DNA of 40,323 nucleotides from Phaeospirillum sp. (GTDB lineage: Bacteria; Pseudomonadota; Alphaproteobacteria; Rhodospirillales; Magnetospirillaceae). Position 1 is the first letter of the stretch, and every line of letters starts with the position of its first letter. The notes beneath the pieces were generated by a model. It made no database searches. It was not told the origin of the DNA and worked only from the letters and a program-made list of their open reading frames with translations. The DNA is taken from assembly GCA_030824585.1 (NCBI GenBank), contig JAVBXM010000029.1:1-40323 (forward strand), in the 5' to 3' direction. Positions 33,171 to 40,323 of the stretch are shown piece after piece. A program made the position numbers and the translations under genes.

Positions 33171-34510
33171 GGAGCCCCCCTCAGGGCCAGACGGCGCGCT
33201 ATGTCCGATTGCCAATGGCCCTCCGGATCGACACGGTGAAGCACTTTGCGGTACAGATCCAGTCCAGGGTACATACGAGGCAATGAAGCCGGGGCCATCA
33301 CGCTGTCCTTGGCCAGATAGATGCGTCCGCCATGGTCAAGGGTCATGGCTTCTAGATGGGCCAGAAGTTCCCCCGTGCCGGGGCGGACAGGAAAATCCAA
33401 CGCCAGGGTCCAACCCTTGAGCGGGAAGGACAGATAGCCCGGGCCATTGCCACCCAAAGTCTTCAGAACAGCCAGAAAAGAAGCACCACGAGCATCGGCG
33501 ATAGCTTCCAGCAACGAGCGTAATGCACGAGGCGCTTCGGCCTCGGGAATAGCACACTGGAACTGGTGAAAACCTCGCCGGCCATAAAGGCGGTTCCAGT
33601 CACCAATGGCGTCGAGAGGGTAGAGAAAGGATTGGGCATCGACCACCCTATGCCGGCCACCCGCAGGAGTCCGCCGGTAATAGGCGCAGTTGAAGGCTGC
33701 CACCACCAGGGGGGACAGGACCTGAGGAGACAGGTCGATGGGCAGGGTCAGGCGACGATGACGCCTCTCGGACAAGACCGTTCCGGCCGGCGCGAGGTTG
33801 GCGGCTTCGACCACACCGCGCCCCAGGCTCTTGCCGCGCGCAAAGGCGTCGATCCAGGCGACGCTGTGCGAGGCGAAATCCCTAGCCCGCACCAATCCAG
33901 CCATGAGTCCATCCAGGTCCGAGGCTCGTTCCTCGGACACCTCGAAGGCGGCCGATGGCACCTGACGCAAGGTCAGGCAAAGTGCGATAACCATGCCGGT
34001 CAGCCCCAGTCCACCGACGGTCGCCTGGAATAACTCCGGCTGATTTTCGAGATCAACCCTGAGCACCTCGCCCGAGGCGGCCAGCAGATCGAACCACACC
34101 ACATGTCGAGCGAAGCTACCGTCACGGTCGTGGTTTTTGCCGTGAATATCGTTGGCCAGGGCGCCGCCCAGGGTAACGAAAGCGGTGCCCGGTGTTACCG
34201 GCGCCATCCAGCCACGCGGTAGAAAGGTGGTCAGAAGATCATTGAAGGTCGCCCCCGCCTCGGCCACTAGCCGGCCAGTGCTCGGGTCAAAGTCGAGGAA
34301 ACGGTTCAGCCGCTCGGTCAGCACTAGTCGCCCGGCACCATTAAGGGCCGCGTCGCCGTAGCTGCGTCCCGCCCCCCGAGGCAGTATCCCTCCCGGTTCG
34401 TCGGTCAGAATGGCGGACCGCAAGGCAGCCATAGTCTCGGGCCGAGCAACGGGCATGTTAGCCCATAGACTACGCCCCCAACCGGACAGGGTGGTCTGTT
34501 TCCAAATCAT
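33167..34510 (-). CDS. dprE1: Decaprenylphosphoryl-ribose 2-oxidase-like FAD enzyme
   Basis: A 447-residue FAD-linked oxidase of the vanillyl-alcohol-oxidase fold. Motifs: LPRGAGRSYGDAALN (FAD site, near residue 55), VTPGTAFVTLGGALANDIHGKNHDRDGSF (in parts TPGTAFVTLGGALAND and IHGKNHDRDGSF), GGLGLTGMV, and the C-terminal GGRIYLAKDSV followed by MYPGLDLYRKVLHRVDPEG. All are arranged as in mycobacterial DprE1. It oxidises the 2'-hydroxyl of polyprenyl-phosphoryl-ribose. ATG 34510 overlaps the ubiA-type gene's stop (ATGA). Confidence 0.88.
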   Translation of the reverse strand: MIWKQTTLSGWGRSLWANMPVARPETMAALRSAILTDEPGGILPRGAGRSYGDAALNGAGRLVLTERLNRFLDFDPSTGRLVAEAGATFNDLLTTFLPRGWMAPVTPGTAFVTLGGALANDIHGKNHDRDGSFARHVVWFDLLAASGEVLRVDLENQPELFQATVGGLGLTGMVIALCLTLRQVPSAAFEVSEERASDLDGLMAGLVRARDFASHSVAWIDAFARGKSLGRGVVEAANLAPAGTVLSERRHRRLTLPIDLSPQVLSPLVVAAFNCAYYRRTPAGGRHRVVDAQSFLYPLDAIGDWNRLYGRRGFHQFQCAIPEAEAPRALRSLLEAIADARGASFLAVLKTLGGNGPGYLSFPLKGWTLALDFPVRPGTGELLAHLEAMTLDHGGRIYLAKDSVMAPASLPRMYPGLDLYRKVLHRVDPEGHWQSDIARRLALRGAP

Positions 34511-35388
34511 AGGTAGAGCAATCCGCCAAACACACCCACCCACCCGACCATGGTAATCAGCAGGAAAGGATCACCGAGAGCAATGTCGGTGGGCGCCCCC
34601 GAGCGCTTCTCCACCATGGTGATCTGGAGATACCGCAGGATGCCGGCCAGTACGAAGGGGACGGTCAGATAGAGATGGGGCGTTCCCAGGCGCCCCATCA
34701 CATCTTTATCCACGGTGTAGATAGTATAGCAAACGAACAAGGCGGCGGTCATGATACCCATGGCCTTATCGACGAACTCCAACGTATAGCCGTCCAAGCT
34801 GCCACGGTGATTCTCATCCAGGCCCCGTACCAGATCATCGCGTCGCTTCGCCACCGCCAAGAACAGGGCCAGTAGCCAGGTGCACAATATGATCCACACG
34901 CTCAGCGTAACGGTCGACAGCAGAGCCCCCCCTTCAAGCCGCAGGACGAACCCGGCGGACAGGATCATGATATCCAGGATAGACACATGCTTGAGCTTGA
35001 AACTGTAGGCGATCGTCATGGCGAAATAGGCGGCTATGATCAGAGCGAAGAGCGGGGATAGGGCCAAGGACAAAGCCAAACCCGCCCCTCCAAGCAGGAC
35101 CGCCAGAGTCATGCCGCCCCTAGGGCTAATGATCCCGGTCGCCAAGGGCCGATGGCGCTTGTCCGGGTGCATGCGGTCAGCCTCACGGTCCACCCAGTCA
35201 TTCAGGACATAGGTGGCGCTGGCCGTCAGGCAGAAGGTCAACATACCCAACAGCGTCAGCCGCAGGTGAAGCGGATTAATAGCGCCAGGCGTCATCAGCA
35301 ATGGCGCCAAGACAAACACGTTCTTAACCCACTGGCTGGGACGCAGAACGGACAGGTATGCAAGCGTTCTGGATTTGGGCGGCGGCAT
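34507..35388 (-). CDS. UbiA-type prenyltransferase, probable 5-phosphoribosyl-polyprenyl-phosphate synthase
   Basis: A 293-residue membrane prenyltransferase with about eight helices. The first Asp-rich motif NDWVDREADRMHPDKRHRP and the start LRPSQWVKNVFVLAPLL are those of DPPR synthases (mycobacterial Rv3806c/UbiA, rhizobial NoeC) rather than of ubiquinone-pathway UbiA. It would join phosphoribosyl pyrophosphate to a polyprenyl phosphate, the first step to the arabinose donor. The start ATG 35388 overlaps the upstream stop (TAATG). The frame is open further upstream, but only as a shadow of the ligase gene. Confidence 0.88.
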   Translation of the reverse strand: MPPPKSRTLAYLSVLRPSQWVKNVFVLAPLLMTPGAINPLHLRLTLLGMLTFCLTASATYVLNDWVDREADRMHPDKRHRPLATGIISPRGGMTLAVLLGGAGLALSLALSPLFALIIAAYFAMTIAYSFKLKHVSILDIMILSAGFVLRLEGGALLSTVTLSVWIILCTWLLALFLAVAKRRDDLVRGLDENHRGSLDGYTLEFVDKAMGIMTAALFVCYTIYTVDKDVMGRLGTPHLYLTVPFVLAGILRYLQITMVEKRSGAPTDIALGDPFLLITMVGWVGVFGGLLYL

Positions 35389-36710
35389 TATGGCGGACTC
35401 TCCCTCGGATTCGGGGGCCTCCACAGCAGGACGATAAAGAGCGCAATGGCCAAGCAATGGAACGACAGTATCCACGATTGCCAAGCCCCAAAGCTGAACT
35501 CGCTCACCACCAATCCCGAGACTATGGACGCAACCCCACCAGCCCGAACAGCTGGAGAGGCAGAAAGGTGGCCAGCCTGACGCAATAGCCATAGCACGAT
35601 CATCAGGGCCAGTGTCGCACCGATCCCCCCAAGTTCCAGCCACCATTGTAGAAATGCGTTGTGGGGATGAAGCGGAAGATTCTCCGATGTGAAACCAACC
35701 GCGAAAGAGCGCCAGGGGACCTGTATTTCCTTCAAGACCACGGCTCCCCCCTCGGGCAAGTCTCGTGACGCATCCAAACCCCAGCCAGTTACCGGACGCT
35801 GGCTGATCTTATGGACGGTGAATTTCCAGATGTAGTAGCGGTGATAGGCTGAATTCGGTAGATAACCGACATCACGCGAAAAAGCCTCCCAACTTGGCAT
35901 GGCGGCGACCATCAACGGCTGTAACATGACCATAGCTGAAACTACAACCTGGACGGCGATCAGGGTGCGCCGTGGCATGCGCAACATGGCTAAAAGTGTC
36001 AGCCCCCCCAGAAGGAGAGCGACAATGCTGGCATGGCTGCCCATGACATAGGCGAAGATCGTAATGGCCCCAGCGAAAAGCCATGCGAGAACCGTCATCC
36101 CTTGGCGCCAAAGTGTGATGGTGAGGAGGGGGGTCAAGACGGCAAGAACCGTGCATCCATTCTTGCTAAGGATCAGTTCCGACGAAATATTCGCCATGCT
36201 GAGTACCCAATGGCCAACGGCAGATTGTGACAGCACACTGCCCAGAATTAGCATTAGGGCGCTCAAGACCCCTGTAATCAGCGCTTTTCCTGCCATCGCA
36301 CCCAGCGATGGACCAAGATGCATGGCGCCAACCACGACGAGGAACCCGGCAGCCATCAATCCCCCTATGTTGGCACAGCGATGGAGCGAGGTGACGGGGT
36401 CCACAGCCCACAGGCTGGAGGCGAAGGCCCAGGCTAAGAATGGGAGAACTATAATTAACGGCTTTTGAATTATCGAAAACGTATTGATCCCACCCTTAAA
36501 ATATAAAGGCAGGCATGTGACTGCCAGGATTATTAGAATAACAACAACCCCCTTGCTGGCTACAACGGCCACAATGGGCAGACTAAAACAGGTCAAGATA
36601 AATGCTATCTTCAGAATAATCTCTGAGCGGCCGCTAAGGTGGCAGGCGGATTTCTCAGAAATTCTTTGTCTCCCACTGTGCCGGCTACACGGAACGCTAC
36701 GTTGAACCAA
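35388..36710 (-). CDS. O-antigen ligase/polymerase-like (Wzy_C) membrane protein
   Basis: About 440 residues and about 11 helices. The family's large periplasmic loop is visible: YHRYYIWKFTVHKI, GWGLDASRDLP and the diagnostic LHPHNAFLQWWLELGGIG. Such proteins join or polymerise lipid-linked glycans, or glycosylate pilins. The start is uncertain: no ATG lies near the first helix, and TTG 36710 is the only upstream candidate, without a clear ribosome-binding site; the true N-terminus may be around the residues SEIILKIAF. The gene leads the arabinose-donor operon. It is noticeably AT-richer than the dehydrogenase and nar genes, hinting at horizontal origin. Confidence 0.78.
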   Translation of the reverse strand: MVQRSVPCSRHSGRQRISEKSACHLSGRSEIILKIAFILTCFSLPIVAVVASKGVVVILIILAVTCLPLYFKGGINTFSIIQKPLIIVLPFLAWAFASSLWAVDPVTSLHRCANIGGLMAAGFLVVVGAMHLGPSLGAMAGKALITGVLSALMLILGSVLSQSAVGHWVLSMANISSELILSKNGCTVLAVLTPLLTITLWRQGMTVLAWLFAGAITIFAYVMGSHASIVALLLGGLTLLAMLRMPRRTLIAVQVVVSAMVMLQPLMVAAMPSWEAFSRDVGYLPNSAYHRYYIWKFTVHKISQRPVTGWGLDASRDLPEGGAVVLKEIQVPWRSFAVGFTSENLPLHPHNAFLQWWLELGGIGATLALMIVLWLLRQAGHLSASPAVRAGGVASIVSGLVVSEFSFGAWQSWILSFHCLAIALFIVLLWRPPNPRESPP

Positions 36711-37116
36711 GCCCCGACGAGTGCAGCCTTATTGCTGGCCCGATTGAAAGTGATAGGCTTGCCCGAAAGAGCAGTCAACAGCCTATGCCAACCGACAGGG
36801 TGGGAAGGTAAGAGGAGAGGCGACCCGTGGCCCGACCCTGCGGCTGGACGCAGACCTTATCGAGAAGCCGCGGGCCGGTGGTCGGGGGTAGTGATCTCGG
36901 GTTAACGACACACTGCGCAAGGCGACAGGTCTGTAGGACTGCGCCTTCTCGGCAACGCCGAACGACCCGCGCATTCTTGCTGCGTAAAGCGCCGTGGGCC
37001 GAACGCTGAAATTTTGCTGCATTCACAAAACAAGGCGAAGCCGCTCACGCCCTCCTCCGCCGGGCCGGCGTTTTCCCGGCCATCCCGGATACGGGCGGCG
37101 AGTACCGGCCGATCCG
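36711..37116. other. Gene-free stretch with nested self-complementary segments
   Basis: No convincing gene on either strand between the ligase-like gene and mipA. Bases 36831-36886 fold well: CCCGACC (36831-36837) pairs with GGTCGGG (36880-36886), and inside it GCGGCT pairs with AGCCGC. A competing pairing, GGCCCG (36829-36834) with CGGGCC (36871-36876), excludes the outer stem. It may be a structured leader of the minus-strand glycan operon or an unrecognised small RNA. I could not match it to tRNA, tmRNA, RNase P, SRP RNA or a known riboswitch. Confidence 0.3.
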
Positions 37117-37953
37117 TCAGAAGCGGTAGGCCAGCCCCAATCCGGTCTTGAACTGGTTCTCCGACCCCTGATCCTTGACGATGGGGCTGTCGGCCGCGTC
37201 GCCCAGCAGGCGCCCGACCTCGGCAAGCGCGAACAGGTTGACCGAGGATGTGATGTCATAGCCGGCATTCACGCCGATCTTGACGTCCTTCATTCCAGAC
37301 TGGGCATCGTACCTGGAATAGTGTTTGACCGAGTTTCGCGCCTGTTCCGGGGTAATACCGAAGAGGCTTCCCATATAGTTGTCGTCAGCCCATGTGGCTG
37401 AGAGTTCCGTGCTCACCTTGAAGTCCCGGCCCTGGTAGATCTTATAGCCGCCCTTGAGGGTGATGGTCGTCCCGTCACGATCGCCTCCGATGTCCCTGGC
37501 CAGGTTCAGACCGGCGGAGATCGCCTTGTATTGGTAGGCCACTCCCAGTTTGCCGACGGCATTGCTGGACAGGTTGCCCAGGCCGCGAAGCGCGTCGTCA
37601 TGCTCTTTGTCGGCGCTTTCCTTGCGCCCGCCCCAATAGCCGATGCCGCCGCTGATCGAAAAGTCCTTGTCGTTGAGCGGCCGGACCGTGGCCATCAGAC
37701 CGCCCATGGGGCTCAGCGAAACAGTTTTCCGCCACGAAACCTCCGCCACGGGAAGCGGACCGACCTGATAGTGCTTCGATCCCTCATAGGTCGGTCCGAC
37801 CATCGCGCCGGCACCGATCTTGAAGGCCCAGTCGGAAGGCTTTCCGTTGGCCGGCTTCGCCTCCTCGGCCAAGGCCGGCGCGACGGCGGCCAAGCCAAGC
37901 GCGGCGGAAAGAGACAGGGCAATGGGTGCCGATCGGAAGAATTTCATGGTCAT
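37117..37953 (-). CDS. mipA: MipA/OmpV family outer-membrane protein
   Basis: About 278 residues. A signal peptide (FFRSAPIALSLSAALGLAAVAPALAEE, cut after ALA) leads to a beta-barrel-type mature chain with alternating hydrophobic residues and a C-terminal aromatic (LGLAYRF). Family features are GAGAMVGPTYEGSKHY at the start of the barrel and GYDITSSVNLFALAEVGRLLGDAADSP towards the end (in parts GYDITSSVNLF and RLLGDAADSP). Three ATGs lie within 12 bases (37959, 37953, 37947); 37953 has GGA at the best distance. MipA/OmpV proteins are frequently controlled by a divergent two-component system, as here, and respond to envelope or antimicrobial stress. Confidence 0.88.
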   Translation of the reverse strand: MTMKFFRSAPIALSLSAALGLAAVAPALAEEAKPANGKPSDWAFKIGAGAMVGPTYEGSKHYQVGPLPVAEVSWRKTVSLSPMGGLMATVRPLNDKDFSISGGIGYWGGRKESADKEHDDALRGLGNLSSNAVGKLGVAYQYKAISAGLNLARDIGGDRDGTTITLKGGYKIYQGRDFKVSTELSATWADDNYMGSLFGITPEQARNSVKHYSRYDAQSGMKDVKIGVNAGYDITSSVNLFALAEVGRLLGDAADSPIVKDQGSENQFKTGLGLAYRF

Positions 37954-37999
37954 GGCCATTCCGGTACTGGTTAAACTCGCGGAATGATGTCCGGCGGGA

Positions 38000-38038
38000 A
38001 TTACCGCAGCATTACCGGGATTTGTAATGCTGCGGTAA
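38000..38038. promoter_or_regulatory. Response-regulator operator between mipA and the two-component genes
   Basis: A perfect inverted repeat with 15-base arms, TTACCGCAGCATTAC (38001-38015) and GTAATGCTGCGGTAA (38024-38038), and an 8-base centre. Within the left arm ATTACCG occurs twice, at 38000 and 38011, exactly 11 bases apart, the usual spacing of OmpR/PhoB-type half-sites. It lies 47 bases from the mipA start and 66 from the response regulator start, so it probably controls both directions. Confidence 0.75.
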
Positions 38039-38103
38039 CGGGCCGGCATCACGATTGACGGTCTCCCCCGCCTTGGAACGTCGCTCGGAAAGCCCGGTTG
38101 CCC

Positions 38104-38781
38104 ATGAAAATTCTCCTGATCGAAGACAACCACAGACTGGCCTCGTATGTTTCGGTCGGGCTCGGCAAGGCGGGCTTTGCCGTCGATACCATGGCGACGG
38201 CCTCGGATGGCGAGGAGGCGATGGCGGTCGGCGCCTACGACGCCGTCATCCTCGACCTGGGATTGCCGGATCGCGATGGCATGGACCTGCTGGCCAGGAT
38301 GCGGCGCGACGGCGACAGCACGATCGTGCTGGTCCTGACCGCGCGCGACGCGCTCGACGACCGGGTGAAGGGATTGACCGCCGGTGCCGACGACTATCTG
38401 GTGAAGCCGTTTGCCATGGCCGAACTGGCCGCCCGGTTGCGCGCCCTGGAACGGCGCCAGCCTCATGCCCTGGAACTGGTGCTGGCGCGGGGCAATGTGC
38501 GGTTCGATCCCAGCTCCCGCGAGGTGCGGGTGGGCGACCGCGCGGTACCGTTGCGCCGAAGGGAGGGGGACGCGCTTGAATATCTCCTGCGACGGGCTGG
38601 CCGCGTGGTGTCGCGAACCGCCATGGAGGAAGCCCTCTATCCCGCCGGAGAGGAACTGGCGTCCAACGCCATCGACGTGCTGATCCACCGCCTGCGCAAG
38701 CGCATGCAAGATGCCGAGGCGGATGTTTCCATCGTCACCATGCGTGGCGTCGGCTACATGCTGTCGGTCAGGACGTCCTGA
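38104..38781 (+). CDS. OmpR-family response regulator
   Basis: A 225-residue two-domain regulator. The receiver (1-120) has IEDN, Asp51 in VILDLGLPDRDG, and Lys in DDYLVKPF. The winged-helix output domain (about 125-222) has LRRREGDALEYLLRR, then NAIDVLIHRLRKRM and the closing VRGVGYML-like MRGVGYML, as in QseB/BasR-like regulators. ATG 38104 is used; TTG 38098 has a better-spaced GGAA and would add two residues. It is 2 bases upstream of its kinase gene and near a symmetrical operator it likely binds. Confidence 0.9.
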   Translation: MKILLIEDNHRLASYVSVGLGKAGFAVDTMATASDGEEAMAVGAYDAVILDLGLPDRDGMDLLARMRRDGDSTIVLVLTARDALDDRVKGLTAGADDYLVKPFAMAELAARLRALERRQPHALELVLARGNVRFDPSSREVRVGDRAVPLRRREGDALEYLLRRAGRVVSRTAMEEALYPAGEELASNAIDVLIHRLRKRMQDAEADVSIVTMRGVGYMLSVRTS

Positions 38782-38783
38782 GG

Positions 38784-40142
38784 ATGCGCCGCCCGCTGCC
38801 CCTGTCGCTCAAGACGACGCTCAGCTTTGTTGTCGTCAACCTTGTCGCCGCCGCCTTGATCATCCTGCCGTTCTACCTGACGTTCTGGAATAATATTTCG
38901 CATCGCTATGTCCCGGGATTCCTGGACCCCGTCCGGAATAAATGGGAGAAATTCTGGGAAAATGGCGGCACCGATCCTGCGCTGCTCGCCGACATCACCG
39001 AGACCCTGGCTGAAAATCGCGTCCAATTCGTCGCATTTGACGATACCGGCCGCGTCATCGCGGCCTCCGAGGGTGTGAACGCTCCGTTCTTTCCCCAATC
39101 CCATGGCTGGTTCGACGAGCATTTCAGCACGCCGGCCTCGGACTCGCGGCCAGCGCTGTACGGCATTTCCAAACGCAAGCAAGGCATCACCGTTCAACTG
39201 GGGACCACCGATTCCGCATTCTTCTACGAAGCCTTCATCGACCGATTGATGAACCGGCTGGCCATCATCGGCGGGGCATTCCTGGCGGTGACGTTGGGAG
39301 CGAACGTCGTGATCCTGCGCCGGTCGCTTCAGCCGTTGCGCCGCGTGTCCGAGGAGGCCGCGGCCATCGGACCGCAGAGCACATCCCGGCGGCTGTCGGA
39401 GCAGGGGCTGCCTGTCGAGGTGCTGCCGCTGGTGCGGGCGATCAATCAGGTTCTCGACCGGCTGGAGGACGGCTACAAGGCCCAGCGCGACTTCATCGCC
39501 GACGCGGCCCACGAACTGCGCACACCGCTGGCCGTGCTGAAAGCCCATCTGGATGTGCTCGATGATCGCCAGATCGCCCAGTCCCTGGAAGGCGATCTCA
39601 GCGGCATGGAGCGTCTGGTCTCGCAGTTGCTGGCCATGGCCCGGCTGGACGGCATTCACATCGAGGACGGCGACACCGTTGATCTATCCGCCCTGACCGT
39701 CGAAGTCGCCCGTCACCTCGGCCCGATCGCCTTCGAGCAGAATCGGGAAATCGAGGTGGTTGGCGGCGAACGCCCCATATGGGCGCGCGGCCTGCACGAT
39801 TTCCTGTTCCGCGCCTTGCGCAATCTGGTTGAGAACGCGCTGCGGCACGGCCCGCCCGGCTCCGTCATCACGCTTCGCCTCGCGTCCGATCCCCCAAGCG
39901 TCAGCGTGGCGGACCACGGCCCAGGCGTTCCGGCGGAACTGCGCGAAACCATCTTTCACCGTTTCTGGCGTGGCGAGCGCGACCGAGCCGGCGACGACGG
40001 TGTCGGCCTCGGCCTCGCCATCGTCGCGGCAACCATGAAGGCTCATGACGGCAGCATCCATATCGGCGACGCTGCGGACGGCGGAGCGGTATTCACCATG
40101 CGGCTGCCTGTCTCCCGAAGAATCGGCGCACATGGGGAGTGA
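38784..40142 (+). CDS. Sensor histidine kinase (QseC/BasS-like)
   Basis: A 452-residue membrane kinase with two transmembrane helices (about 10-32 and 155-177) enclosing a periplasmic sensor domain of about 120 residues. A HAMP-like linker follows (LQPLRRVSEEAAAIGP). The H-box FIADAAHELRTPLAVLKAH, N-box NLVENALRHGP, and G-boxes DHGPGVP and GVGLGLAIV are intact. It partners the response regulator immediately upstream. The signal is unknown; a divergent mipA gene points to an envelope stress or a cationic compound. The last 180 bases of the window (40143-40323) hold nothing I recognise. Confidence 0.9.
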   Translation: MRRPLPLSLKTTLSFVVVNLVAAALIILPFYLTFWNNISHRYVPGFLDPVRNKWEKFWENGGTDPALLADITETLAENRVQFVAFDDTGRVIAASEGVNAPFFPQSHGWFDEHFSTPASDSRPALYGISKRKQGITVQLGTTDSAFFYEAFIDRLMNRLAIIGGAFLAVTLGANVVILRRSLQPLRRVSEEAAAIGPQSTSRRLSEQGLPVEVLPLVRAINQVLDRLEDGYKAQRDFIADAAHELRTPLAVLKAHLDVLDDRQIAQSLEGDLSGMERLVSQLLAMARLDGIHIEDGDTVDLSALTVEVARHLGPIAFEQNREIEVVGGERPIWARGLHDFLFRALRNLVENALRHGPPGSVITLRLASDPPSVSVADHGPGVPAELRETIFHRFWRGERDRAGDDGVGLGLAIVAATMKAHDGSIHIGDAADGGAVFTMRLPVSRRIGAHGE

Positions 40143-40323
40143 ACAGGCCGACGCCATAACGTCCCATACGAGCGGCCGCACCGCAGCCCGGGGATTCCAG
40201 CCGGATTCGGTTGTCCCTCGGGCTCCCGTCACCCCGGATTTTCTTCGAGTCGATGCTTCGGAATCGTACCAACGCCGTTTCTGAAACGTGAACTTCAAAG
40301 TAGAATGCGGCCCCAGGAACGGG

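Noticed and set aside
36711-37116. 6S RNA, RNase P RNA or a cobalamin riboswitch
   Set aside because: No diagnostic conserved sequence blocks of these RNAs could be recognised; only generic stems are visible.
1-40323. CRISPR arrays, tRNA or rRNA genes, phage genes
   Set aside because: No spaced direct-repeat array, no tRNA-like cloverleaf or rRNA stretches, and no phage structural genes were seen on reading through the window.

Overview
The window is GC-rich DNA from a metabolically versatile alphaproteobacterium. It looks most like a Rhodospirillales / Magnetospirillum-type denitrifier: a RegB/RegA redox pair, a benzoyl-CoA reductase-type gene, a complete nar operon and an sNOR-type cluster all point that way. 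The taxon is inferred from gene content, not from any marker gene.

Layout. 1-92: C-terminal scrap of an IS110-family transposase. 208-2387 (minus): nnrS coupled to a MoeA-like molybdopterin-binding protein gene. 2564-6650: a small aromatic-acid module with a 2-aminobenzoate-CoA-ligase-like gene, a convergent MarR regulator, an orphan benzoyl-CoA reductase subunit B homologue and a Rid-family protein. 6704-8889 (minus): a YegD-like Hsp70 and a DNR/NarR-like Crp/Fnr regulator. 9159-18637: narK1-narK2-narGHJI, with a near-consensus FNR-type box upstream and a strong terminator downstream. 18975-23185: an operon of CuA subunit, heme-copper subunit I with a nitric-oxide-reductase-like active site, SCO/SenC and a membrane protein. 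It matches the norS/norY-senC-orf1 (sNOR) arrangement known from nitrifiers, but here the last gene carries a full TehA/SLAC1-type C-terminal domain. 23332-25192: RegB/RegA. 25198-28569 (minus): mandelate racemase, mandelate dehydrogenase and a periplasmic binding protein, divergent from an XRE-cupin regulator across a double-dyad operator.

29277-30303 is a complete IS481-family element in a CTAG target, abutting a decayed IS5-type transposase. 30815-36710 (minus) is a five-gene translationally coupled or closely packed operon: ligase/polymerase-like membrane protein, UbiA-type DPPR synthase, DprE1, DprE2 and a polytopic membrane protein. It reads as a polyprenyl-phosphate D-arabinofuranose glycosylation cassette. 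37117-40142 holds a MipA/OmpV outer-membrane protein divergent from an OmpR-type two-component system, with a striking operator between them.

How it fits together. The left two thirds is an anaerobic-respiration and aromatic-acid island: nitrate uptake and reduction, probable NO reduction, NO-stress protein NnrS, molybdenum-cofactor handling, redox sensing (Crp/Fnr, RegBA), and routes that could feed mandelate or 2-aminobenzoate towards central benzoyl-CoA-type metabolism. The right third is surface-related and is separated from the rest by insertion sequences.
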